Shown here piece after piece: positions 51,861 to 59,310 of a stretch of 64,000 bases of DNA. Positions within the stretch are counted from its first letter, which is position 1. Each line of letters begins with the position of its first letter. The stretch spans positions 64,575 to 128,574 of the forward strand of contig DCHD01000042.1 in the NCBI GenBank assembly GCA_002315565.1, written 5' to 3'. A program made the translations under genes and the position numbers. Below the pieces are notes generated by a model that ran no database searches, had not been told where the DNA came from, and saw nothing but the letters and a program-made list of their open reading frames with translations. This stretch comes from Solobacterium sp. UBA1761. Its GTDB lineage: Bacteria > Bacillota_I > Bacilli_A > Erysipelotrichales > Erysipelotrichaceae.

Positions 51861-51869
51861 ATTATACCA
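51861..51869 (-). promoter_or_regulatory. Extended -10 promoter of the 51832 transporter gene
   Basis: Read on the minus strand, TGGTATAAT is an extended -10 element. It is followed by AAAGGAGG at 51840-51847 and the ATG at 51832. The plus-strand peptidase promoter must lie in the same divergent gap, where TATTAT at 51878-51883 is the best candidate. Confidence 0.5.
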
Positions 51870-51915
51870 AAATGGTCTATTATATAGAAGAAAAGAGAAT
51901 AGGAGATTATTAGAC

Positions 51916-53130
51916 ATGAAGTGTAAAGAAAGATTGATCAGATATGCAAAGTTCGATACAACTTCGCATGAAGGAATTGAAGAATTCCCAAGTACTAAAG
52001 GACAGCTGGTGCTGGCAAATGCACTGGTTGAAGAATTAAAAGAGATTGGTGTAGCTGATGCCTTTGTTGATGAATATGGCTATGTTTATGGTTCTATTCC
52101 AGCAAACGTCGAAGGCGCATATGCGATTGGCTTATTGGCACATATGGATACATCAGATCAGGTATCTGGTGCTAATGTAAATCCACAGGTTCATGAAAAC
52201 TATGATGGAAATGACATCGTCTTAAATCCTGATGTAATAATGAAAGTTGAAAGGTTCCCATTCTTAAAGGAACTTGTCGGCAAGACATTAATCACAAGTG
52301 ATGGAAATACATTGTTAGGTGCAGATGATAAAGCCGGTATTGCCATCATCATGGAAGTGCTTGAAACTTATCTTAAACGTCCAGATCTTAAACATGGACT
52401 TATCAGAGTGTGTTTCTCTCCAGATGAAGAAATCGGCAGAGGCATGGAACATTTCAACTACGATCTGTTCAAAGTCGATTTTGCCTATACGCTTGATGGT
52501 GGGGAAACTGATGCGATCGAATATGAATGTTTCAATGCAGCAAGTGCAGTTGTAGAAATCAAAGGTATTTCTTCTCACCCAGGTGACGCTAAAGGAAAGA
52601 TGATTAACGCACTAAATGTGGCACATGAGTTCCACACAATGATTCCTGCTGATGCAAGACCCGAATACACTGAAGGAAGAGAAGGTTTCAACTCATTGAT
52701 GGATATGTCAGGAAGTGTTGACAGCGCTACACTTAACTACATCATCAGAAATCACGATGCAGCTTTACTTGAAAAGCAGAAACAGGATTTTATCAATGCT
52801 GCTGCAGTATTAAACAATAAGTATCCTGAAGATACAGTTAAACTTACACTGAAAGATTCTTATCGCAATATGCGTGAAAAGTTTGAAGGTCATTATGAAT
52901 CAATAAGTCTCGTTAAGACTGCTGTGCAGTATATGAAGATGGACTATAAAGAAATAGCAATCCGTGGCGGTACCGATGGGGCAGAACTGTCATGGCATGG
53001 ACTTCTTACTCCAAACCTGGGAACAGGTGGACACAACTATCATGGTATTTATGAATGTTGTACTGTTGAAGATATGGAAAAAATGGTCAAACTGGTTATC
53101 GTTATCCTGACCATTGCGACAAGAAAGTAG
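51916..53130 (+). CDS. pepT: Peptidase T (tripeptide aminopeptidase)
   Basis: A 404-residue M20 metallopeptidase. LLAHMDTSDQVSG holds the first zinc ligand region, LLGADDKAGIAIIMEVL the bridging Asp, SPDEEIGRGMEHF the catalytic Glu pair, and RGGTDGAELSW with HNYHG the last ligands. It releases N-terminal residues from tripeptides in the cytosol. The longer frame from 51820 runs into the divergent promoter; the ATG at 51916 with AGGAG upstream gives the normal N-terminus. Ordinary housekeeping. Confidence 0.93.
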   Translation: MKCKERLIRYAKFDTTSHEGIEEFPSTKGQLVLANALVEELKEIGVADAFVDEYGYVYGSIPANVEGAYAIGLLAHMDTSDQVSGANVNPQVHENYDGNDIVLNPDVIMKVERFPFLKELVGKTLITSDGNTLLGADDKAGIAIIMEVLETYLKRPDLKHGLIRVCFSPDEEIGRGMEHFNYDLFKVDFAYTLDGGETDAIEYECFNAASAVVEIKGISSHPGDAKGKMINALNVAHEFHTMIPADARPEYTEGREGFNSLMDMSGSVDSATLNYIIRNHDAALLEKQKQDFINAAAVLNNKYPEDTVKLTLKDSYRNMREKFEGHYESISLVKTAVQYMKMDYKEIAIRGGTDGAELSWHGLLTPNLGTGGHNYHGIYECCTVEDMEKMVKLVIVILTIATRK

Positions 53131-53163
53131 TAAAATATAGAGGAAGAAAAGAGGATTTTTAAT

Positions 53164-53727
53164 ATGGAAAAAATTTTAGTTGAAGTATCTGCAAGACATA
53201 TCCATCTTACAGAAGATCAGATTCAGACTCTTTGTGGTCACGAACTGACTGTCAAGAAAGAACTTTCTCAGCCAGGTCAGTTTGTAAGTAACGAAAAGAT
53301 TAAAGTAGTTGGACCAAAGAATGAACTTGCATGTTCAATCTTAGGACCAGCAAGAAAATCAGCACAGGTTGAAATTACTCTTACTGAAGCCAGACAGTTA
53401 GGTTTAGAAGCAATGATCAGAGAATCAGGCGATACTGCTGGAACAAGCGGCTGCAAGCTCGTTGGACCATGTGGTGAAATCGAAATCACTGAAGGTGTTA
53501 TCGCTGCTAAACGTCATATCCATATGACTAAGGCTGATGCTGCGAAGTACGGTGTAGAAAACGGACAGATTGTTGGCGTTAAAGTCGAAACAGACGGCAG
53601 ATCTTTAACATTCGGTGATACAGTTGTAAGAGTTTCAGATTCATATGCATTAGCTATGCATATTGATACAGATGAATCAAACGCTGCTGGAATTAAAGGT
53701 TCAGCAATGGGCGAAATCATCAAGTAG
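53164..53727 (+). CDS. pduL: PduL-type phosphate acyltransferase
   Basis: A 187-residue enzyme that exchanges phosphate and CoA on acyl groups (acetyl- or propionyl-CoA). The two repeats carry the zinc-binding motifs RHIHLT at 11-16 and KRHIHMT at 116-122. No N-terminal microcompartment-targeting peptide precedes the first repeat, so this is a cytosolic version likely to act as a general phosphotransacetylase. It has a GAGG ribosome binding site and lies 9 bp before nagB. Confidence 0.92.
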   Translation: MEKILVEVSARHIHLTEDQIQTLCGHELTVKKELSQPGQFVSNEKIKVVGPKNELACSILGPARKSAQVEITLTEARQLGLEAMIRESGDTAGTSGCKLVGPCGEIEITEGVIAAKRHIHMTKADAAKYGVENGQIVGVKVETDGRSLTFGDTVVRVSDSYALAMHIDTDESNAAGIKGSAMGEIIK

Positions 53728-53736
53728 GAGATTAAC

Positions 53737-54468
53737 ATGTTTAAAGTAATCAGAGTTAAGAACTACGAAGAACTTTCAAAAGAAGCATTCAAAGTTATGA
53801 GAGCCTGCGTTAAGCCAGGTGCAGTACTTGGTTTAGCAACAGGTTCATCTCCAATCGGTCTATACAAAGAAATGATCAAAGACCATAAAGAAAACGGAAC
53901 AAGCTATGCTGAAGTATCAACATACAATCTTGATGAATACGTTGGACTTCCTTTAAACCACAGAGAAAGTTACTACACATTCATGCATACAAACCTGTTC
54001 AATGAACTCGATATTAAAGAAGAAAACATTCATGTTCCAAGCGGACTTGGTGATATTGAAAAGAAGTGTGTTGAATATGATGAAGCAGTCGCAAAAGCAG
54101 GTGGCGTGGACATTCAGTTACTGGGTATTGGTTCTGATGGCCATATCGGATTCTCTGAGCCAGGCACACCATTTGATCAGGGAACTCATGTTGCAGTACT
54201 TGCTGAATCAACAAGAATTGATAACCAGCGTTTCTTCAATGACTTAAATGAAACAACACCTACTCAGGCATGTACAATGGGTCCTAAGACCATCATGACT
54301 GCAAAGAAGATCTTACTGGTAGCAAACGGTGTCAACAAAGCAGATGCCATCAAGGCAATGCTGGAAGGCCCTGTTACAGAAGACTGTCCAGCATCAATCT
54401 TACAGAGACATGCAGATGTTACTGTAATCATTGATGAAGCAGCAGGTTCTAAACTGACTAAGTATTAA
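53737..54468 (+). CDS. nagB: Glucosamine-6-phosphate deaminase
   Basis: A 243-residue enzyme that turns glucosamine 6-phosphate into fructose 6-phosphate and ammonia. LGLATGSSPIGLY at 31-43, NLDEYVGL at 64-71 with catalytic Asp67, and GIGSDGHIGFSEPG holding the His are the family motifs. It is on the short side (E. coli NagB is 266), as usual in Bacillota. It shares a short operon with pduL and ends in a strong terminator. It affects aminosugar supply to wall synthesis but is not clearly part of the glycan locus. Confidence 0.94.
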   Translation: MFKVIRVKNYEELSKEAFKVMRACVKPGAVLGLATGSSPIGLYKEMIKDHKENGTSYAEVSTYNLDEYVGLPLNHRESYYTFMHTNLFNELDIKEENIHVPSGLGDIEKKCVEYDEAVAKAGGVDIQLLGIGSDGHIGFSEPGTPFDQGTHVAVLAESTRIDNQRFFNDLNETTPTQACTMGPKTIMTAKKILLVANGVNKADAIKAMLEGPVTEDCPASILQRHADVTVIIDEAAGSKLTKY

Positions 54469-54472
54469 TAGA

Positions 54473-54502
54473 AAAACCTCTTTGTTTAAAAAGAGGTTTT
54501 TT
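54473..54502 (+). terminator. Intrinsic terminator after nagB
   Basis: An 11-bp perfect stem (AAAACCTCTTT at 54473-54483, AAAGAGGTTTT at 54490-54500) with a 6-nt loop and a T run to 54502. It lies just before the end of a convergent gene at 54509, so it may serve both strands. Confidence 0.88.
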
Positions 54503-54508
54503 ATGTGC

Positions 54509-55561
54509 TTAATTTACTTCAACATTTAAGAGATTTTCAATTTCGGCGAAATATTCAAGAGAGACCATTCTTTTATAAATCTCTTCAGCAATAATCTCAT
54601 AACCCAGTTCGCCAAAATGGCATCCTTCAACAAGCAGCGACCTTGGACAGGATCCCTCACTTTGTTTCTGTATGTCATCTTCTGAAAGGATAACTCCATA
54701 TTCACTCAGATCGTTTTCCGTAAAGAGGTCGTGGAGTGAAATATAATGGTCACCAAATGCTTCTTTCATAGCATCATCTATTTTCTCAAGTTTCTCGTGT
54801 TTTCCGCTGTGCATACCGAGAATAATGTATTTATCTGACTGTTGCTGATCAACCATGGCTTTATGCTGTCTGACAAGGGTTTCTACGCTGTCATATCCGC
54901 CATTAGTTCCCATGAAGATAATCATCCAGTAATCAAGATATTTATCTTCAACAAAAGTGTGGACAACAGTGCCTTCTTCGCATACGACTTCATCGCCATC
55001 TTCACTTCTTTTGAAATAATACTGGCAGTCAGCTTCAAAGGCACTTTCCTGTTTAACTGTTAGAACTCCTTCGACACCGTTGATGGTTACTGGATTTGTT
55101 CCGCCATCTCCTGCTCTGACCGGTTGGGCAGGACCACCATATAAAGAGACGAGAGATATTTTTATCTTCTTGCGTTTGGCAGGGATGGTTATATCCTTAG
55201 CCAGAACCATATCTACCGCACCATTTCTTCCGGCAATGGTCGCCGAAGTTTCGCCACCTACCCCAAGATTAATAACTTCAATTGGATTAAGTGATTCTTC
55301 ATCGGATGTTTCATTTAGCATCTCGTTATATTTATCAGTTATCTCGCTGTTCAGTTTTTTATAGAGAAAATCAGGATAACCTTTTTTGACTATTACTCCT
55401 TCAGTCAGGCTGTCGCCCCAGCAGACTATTCCCGGAATAATTTCTGACAGTTTTTCCTGTATTGTTTTTTCTTCTTTTTCTTTTTTGATTATCAATAAAG
55501 AAACAAGGAGACATGAAATCATACATATCAGAATGATGATGGTAATAAACTTCTTTTTCAT
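54509..55561 (-). CDS. GDSL/SGNH-family hydrolase, membrane-anchored or lipoprotein
   Basis: A 350-residue exported protein. A membrane segment at about 5-25 contains MISC at 14-17, a possible but imperfect lipobox. Catalytic blocks are CWGDSLTEG at 47-55 (nucleophile Ser51), INLGVGGET, MGTNGGY for block III, and EGCHFGELGYEIIAEEI near 316-332 with the catalytic His. It probably removes or adds acyl groups on an extracellular glycan or lipid. It stands alone on the minus strand, divergent from the LicC-like gene. Confidence 0.82.
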   Translation of the reverse strand: MKKKFITIIILICMISCLLVSLLIIKKEKEEKTIQEKLSEIIPGIVCWGDSLTEGVIVKKGYPDFLYKKLNSEITDKYNEMLNETSDEESLNPIEVINLGVGGETSATIAGRNGAVDMVLAKDITIPAKRKKIKISLVSLYGGPAQPVRAGDGGTNPVTINGVEGVLTVKQESAFEADCQYYFKRSEDGDEVVCEEGTVVHTFVEDKYLDYWMIIFMGTNGGYDSVETLVRQHKAMVDQQQSDKYIILGMHSGKHEKLEKIDDAMKEAFGDHYISLHDLFTENDLSEYGVILSEDDIQKQSEGSCPRSLLVEGCHFGELGYEIIAEEIYKRMVSLEYFAEIENLLNVEVN

Positions 55562-55627
55562 AAGTAAATTATAACAATTAAAAAATACGGTTACAGAATA
55601 TGAATATCCTGATATTATATATAGAAA

Positions 55628-55677
55628 TGTTCATTTATTGGTTATAATATATAAGAAATTGAACACATTAGTTGGAG
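55628..55677 (+). promoter_or_regulatory. Promoter with flanking inverted repeat before the LicC-like gene
   Basis: TATAAT at 55643-55648 is flanked by TGTTCA at 55628-55633 and TGAACA at 55660-55665, a dyad centred on the -10 and start region that could be a repressor operator. GGAG at 55674-55677 is the ribosome binding site, 6 nt before the ATG at 55684. Confidence 0.5.
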
Positions 55678-55683
55678 AATCAG

Positions 55684-56580
55684 ATGAAATTAAGCAGAAA
55701 AGAATTCGAAATACTTGTCGCAATGACAGAAAATGAACATATTACCCAGCGTTTCCTGGCTGAGAAACTGGATTATTCAGTAGGAACCATCAACAAGACA
55801 GTAAAAAGCCTGGAAAATGAAGGCTTAATCAATAATGGAAATATAACTGAATATGGTTATATGACACTGGAAGATTACCGTGCAAAAAGAGCTGTTTTTA
55901 TAGCGGCAGGATTTGGCAGCAGAATGGTTCCTGTAACCTTGAATACACCAAAACCACTGGTAAGAGTCAATGGCACAAGAATTATTGATACACTTATTGA
56001 TGCCTGTCTTAATGCTGGAATAGAAGAAATATATATAGTAAGAGGTTATCTGGGTGATCAGTTTGACCAGCTTCTGATTAAATATCCAATGATTAAGTTT
56101 TTAGATAATCCATCATATAACGAGTCAAACAATATCGGCAGTGCACTCATTGCAAAAGATCTTATGGAACAGTCATATGTCTTTGAGGCCGATCTGCTTT
56201 TAAGCAATAAGAGTATTGTAAAGAAATATAACTATCGTTCAAATGTGCTTGGAATTTACAAAGATATCACTGATGACTGGTGCCTGGAAACAGATAAAGA
56301 CGACTGTGTCATTGAAGAAAAAATCGGTGGTACAGACTGCTATCAGATGGTAGGTATATATTATTTCAACAGTGAAGATGGTAAGAAGTTATCTTCACAT
56401 ATTGAAAAAGCCTATGCAATGCCAGGTGGAAAAGAAAGATACTGGGAAACAGTACCAAACCAGGTATATAAAGGACAATACAGAATAGAAGTCAGACCAT
56501 GTCTTCAGGAAGATATTGTCGAAATCGATACGTTTAAAGAACTGACAGAAATTGACAAGTCATATCTTGTACAGGGGTAA
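55684..56580 (+). CDS. LicC-like nucleotidyltransferase with an N-terminal winged-helix domain
   Basis: A 298-residue two-domain protein. Residues ~1-62 form a MarR-like winged helix (FEILVAMTEN, RFLAEKLDYSVGTINKTVKSL as recognition region, then a wing). Residues ~68-298 form a sugar-phosphate/choline-phosphate nucleotidyltransferase: FIAAGFGSRMVPVT at 72-85, NTPKPLVRVNG at 87-97, and acidic residues in VFEADLLLS. The LicC group activates phosphocholine with CTP for teichoic acid decoration. The TTG at 55672 is in frame but the GGAG before 55684 fixes the later start. No choline kinase (LicA) or transferase (LicD) is seen, so the phospho-substrate is open. The DNA-binding domain may let it regulate its own operon. 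Confidence 0.85.
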   Translation: MKLSRKEFEILVAMTENEHITQRFLAEKLDYSVGTINKTVKSLENEGLINNGNITEYGYMTLEDYRAKRAVFIAAGFGSRMVPVTLNTPKPLVRVNGTRIIDTLIDACLNAGIEEIYIVRGYLGDQFDQLLIKYPMIKFLDNPSYNESNNIGSALIAKDLMEQSYVFEADLLLSNKSIVKKYNYRSNVLGIYKDITDDWCLETDKDDCVIEEKIGGTDCYQMVGIYYFNSEDGKKLSSHIEKAYAMPGGKERYWETVPNQVYKGQYRIEVRPCLQEDIVEIDTFKELTEIDKSYLVQG

Positions 56581-56582
56581 TT

Positions 56583-58010
56583 ATGGAAGAAAAGAAACAG
56601 TTAAAGAAACAGTTAAGCCCAATGCATGTCTGGTCAATTGCATTTGGCTGTATTATCGGCTGGGGATCATTTGTTAATCCGGGAAAGAAATTCCTTCCTA
56701 ATTCAGGAGTTCTGGGAACGGCTATCGCCATGGTACTTGGAGCGTTGGTTATGGTTGTAATAGCTTTTTCATATGCCTACATGGTACCCAAGTTTCCTAA
56801 GGCTGGTGGTGAGTTTACTTTCACAAAAAACTGTTTCGGTAAAATACCGGCTTATATCTGCGGCTGGTTCCTGATTGCTGCTTATCTTACAAATGTTCCG
56901 ATGAACTCCACAGCTATCGGACTGATTGTTGATGGAATAGATGGATCATTGAATATATTAAAATTCGGCTTCAGTTATGAAATAGCCGGATTTGAAGTAT
57001 GGTTTGGTGAAATACTCTTTGCATCATTTATTCTTATTGTCTTCGGTATTCTGAATATCATCGGTGTAAAGAAAGCCGGTTTCATTCAGACAGTGCTTGC
57101 CGTATTACTGGCAACATCGGCATTTACACTGTTTTTTGCCGCTGTATTTTCATCAAAGACCGATATAAAGAATCTTGAACCTTTATGGGGTTTCAATAAA
57201 TCACTCGCTTCAGCAAGCGGTTCATACCTTCCTGAATACGCAAAGACAAATGTTCTGAGTTCTGTTCTGGCGACATTTGCGATTGCGCCATGGGCTTATG
57301 TAGGTTTCGATACAATCCCACAGGCAGCAGAGGAATTCAGATTCTCTACCAAGAAAGTAATCATGATTATGGTTGTTGCCATTGCGTTTGGTTGTTTTGT
57401 GTATACTTCAAACAATACTGTTGCAGCAATCGTTCTGAATAACTGGCCTGATAGAGTTCTGTCAGGTGATTGGGTATTGCTGGTAGCTGCTGAAGAACTG
57501 CTTGGTAATTTTGGAACTGTTCTTGTCGGAGTTGGAGTATCGTGTGCTGTGCTTTCTGGCATTATGGGCTTCTATCTTGCATCTTCAAGACTGATGTATT
57601 CAATGAGCTCTGAAGGTTATCTTCCTGAATGGTTCGGCAGAATAGACGAAAAATATGGAACGCCAAAGAATGCGATTATTTTCTGTATAGCCGTATCATT
57701 AAGCGGACCGATTTTGGGCAGAGAAGCGCTTGGTTGGTTTGTTGACATGAGTGCAATTGGAGCATCTATCGGTTATCTTTTTACCTGTCTTTGTACCATT
57801 GTGATTAATAGAAAAGAGAAAGACGGAGGCCGTGCACTTAATGTGCTTTCAATACTTGGAGTTATCTTCTCTGTTATTTTCATCATACTTCAGCTGATAC
57901 CGGTCCCTGGACTTGAAGGAGTTCATTTCTCATTGCAGAGTTACATCATGCTTGTTGTGTGGTCGTTAATCGGAATGATCTTCTACTTTAAGAAGTTAAA
58001 GTCCAACTGA
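56583..58010 (+). CDS. APC superfamily permease
   Basis: A 475-residue transporter with 12 membrane helices. IAFGCIIGWGSFVNPG near residues 19-34 is the helix-1 substrate-binding break of amino acid/polyamine/organocation permeases, and YVGFDTIPQAAEEF near 240-253 is the helix-6 equivalent. It follows the LicC-like gene by 2 bp with an AGGGG ribosome binding site, so its cargo may be the compound that the LicC-like enzyme ultimately activates (choline, ethanolamine or an amino acid). That link is inference. Confidence 0.85.
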   Translation: MEEKKQLKKQLSPMHVWSIAFGCIIGWGSFVNPGKKFLPNSGVLGTAIAMVLGALVMVVIAFSYAYMVPKFPKAGGEFTFTKNCFGKIPAYICGWFLIAAYLTNVPMNSTAIGLIVDGIDGSLNILKFGFSYEIAGFEVWFGEILFASFILIVFGILNIIGVKKAGFIQTVLAVLLATSAFTLFFAAVFSSKTDIKNLEPLWGFNKSLASASGSYLPEYAKTNVLSSVLATFAIAPWAYVGFDTIPQAAEEFRFSTKKVIMIMVVAIAFGCFVYTSNNTVAAIVLNNWPDRVLSGDWVLLVAAEELLGNFGTVLVGVGVSCAVLSGIMGFYLASSRLMYSMSSEGYLPEWFGRIDEKYGTPKNAIIFCIAVSLSGPILGREALGWFVDMSAIGASIGYLFTCLCTIVINRKEKDGGRALNVLSILGVIFSVIFIILQLIPVPGLEGVHFSLQSYIMLVVWSLIGMIFYFKKLKSN

Positions 58011-58031
58011 TACAAACAGTTAATTCTTTTA

Positions 58032-58037
58032 TATAAT
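58032..58037 (+). promoter_or_regulatory. -10 box just upstream of the 58045 gene
   Basis: TATAAT at 58032-58037 ends 7 nt before the ATG at 58045, with only A's and T's between and no Shine-Dalgarno. This is another candidate leaderless start. Confidence 0.4.
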
Positions 58038-58044
58038 TAAAAAG

Positions 58045-59310
58045 ATGTTTAAAACTATACTGGTTATTCTGTTTGGTAATCCATCTCCTGATGTACCGAC
58101 AGTTTATTCATATATTGATCCGGGTACTGGCAGCATGCTTTTTACTATTGCCATCGGAATTGTAAGTACTGTCATATACAGTTTGAAAGGACTGTTCATC
58201 AAACTGAAAAGTCGTTCTAGTAAAAACACTCCAGTTAAAGATACAGACAGCCATAAATATGTAATATTTTCTGATTCCAAAAGATACTGGAATGTTTTCG
58301 AGGGGATATGTGAAGAATTTGAAAAAAGAAATATTCCCGTTCTTTATCTCACAATGTCAGAAGATGATGAAGCATTCACAAAACAATATGAACATATTGA
58401 AAGAAAATACATTGGAAATTCAAATGCAGCCTTTTCTTATCTCAATTTATTGAAAGCTGATATCCTGCTTTCAACAACACCTGGACTTGATGTCTACCAG
58501 TGGAAAAGAAGCAGAAATGTTAAATACTATGTTCATGTTCCACACATGGTCAACGATATAACAACCTACAGAATGTTTGGTTTGGATTACTATGATGCTG
58601 TTCTATGTGTTAATTCAGTTCAGAAAAAACAGATAGAAAGACTTGAAAAGATCAGAAACATCAATAATAAAGAACTTGAGGTAGTCGGCTGTACCTATTT
58701 TGACAGACTCAACAATCAACTTAAAAAAGCTCAACACAAAAGAAATGATGTTCCGGTTGTACTTGTTGCACCTTCATGGGGCAAGAGTGCAATCCTAAGC
58801 AAGTATGGTTCATCTATTCTTGATGAACTTGTTAAGACAGGTTACAGAATAGTTGTCAGACCTCATCCTCAATCATTTACCGCTGAAAAAGAACTCATCG
58901 AAACACTGATGGCTAAATATCCGGATATTGAATGGAACAAAGATGCCGATAATTTTGAAATCTTAAACAGAAGCGACATTCTTATCTCTGATTTCAGTGG
59001 TGTCATCTTTGACTATGCATTGGTATTTGATAAACCGGTTATCTTTTCTCCAGGTGAATTTGACAAGTCACCTTATGATGCGTGGTGGCTTGATGAAAAC
59101 CTCTGGACTTTTGATGTGCTGCCACAGTTTGGAGCAGAGCTTAAATCTGAAGGCATTAAAGATATCAAAAATATTATTGATGTCTGTCTTAAAGATAAAG
59201 AAAACAAAGATAAAAAAGCAATCAAAGAAACTGCATGGCCTGAAGTTGGTAACAGTTCAAGAATGATTGTTGATTATATGGTGAAAAAAGAAGAAGAGAT
59301 ATGCAGATAG
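58045..59310 (+). CDS. CDP-glycerol glycerophosphotransferase family protein (TagB/TagF-like)
   Basis: A 421-residue protein. An N-terminal membrane segment (about 30-50) precedes a GT-B domain with the family marks VVRPHPQS at 270-277 and LISDFSGVIFDYAL at 313-326, the CDP-glycerol binding part. The usual LWHGTP block of TagF is replaced by YVHVPHM at 162-168, so acceptor or donor may differ. It is expected to add glycerol phosphate, or another polyol phosphate, to a wall polymer on the inner membrane face. The next gene overlaps its 3-prime end by 10 bp, pairing it with the YidC-sulfatase fusion. Confidence 0.82.
   Translation: MFKTILVILFGNPSPDVPTVYSYIDPGTGSMLFTIAIGIVSTVIYSLKGLFIKLKSRSSKNTPVKDTDSHKYVIFSDSKRYWNVFEGICEEFEKRNIPVLYLTMSEDDEAFTKQYEHIERKYIGNSNAAFSYLNLLKADILLSTTPGLDVYQWKRSRNVKYYVHVPHMVNDITTYRMFGLDYYDAVLCVNSVQKKQIERLEKIRNINNKELEVVGCTYFDRLNNQLKKAQHKRNDVPVVLVAPSWGKSAILSKYGSSILDELVKTGYRIVVRPHPQSFTAEKELIETLMAKYPDIEWNKDADNFEILNRSDILISDFSGVIFDYALVFDKPVIFSPGEFDKSPYDAWWLDENLWTFDVLPQFGAELKSEGIKDIKNIIDVCLKDKENKDKKAIKETAWPEVGNSSRMIVDYMVKKEEEICR

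Noticed and set aside
53164..54468. Bacterial microcompartment (pdu-type) operon
   Set aside because: PduL lacks a targeting extension and no shell protein or diol dehydratase gene is nearby; the neighbours are pepT and nagB.
55684..59310. Complete lic (phosphocholine) operon
   Set aside because: Only a LicC-like enzyme is present; no LicA kinase or LicD transferase is in the window, so choline decoration is not supported.
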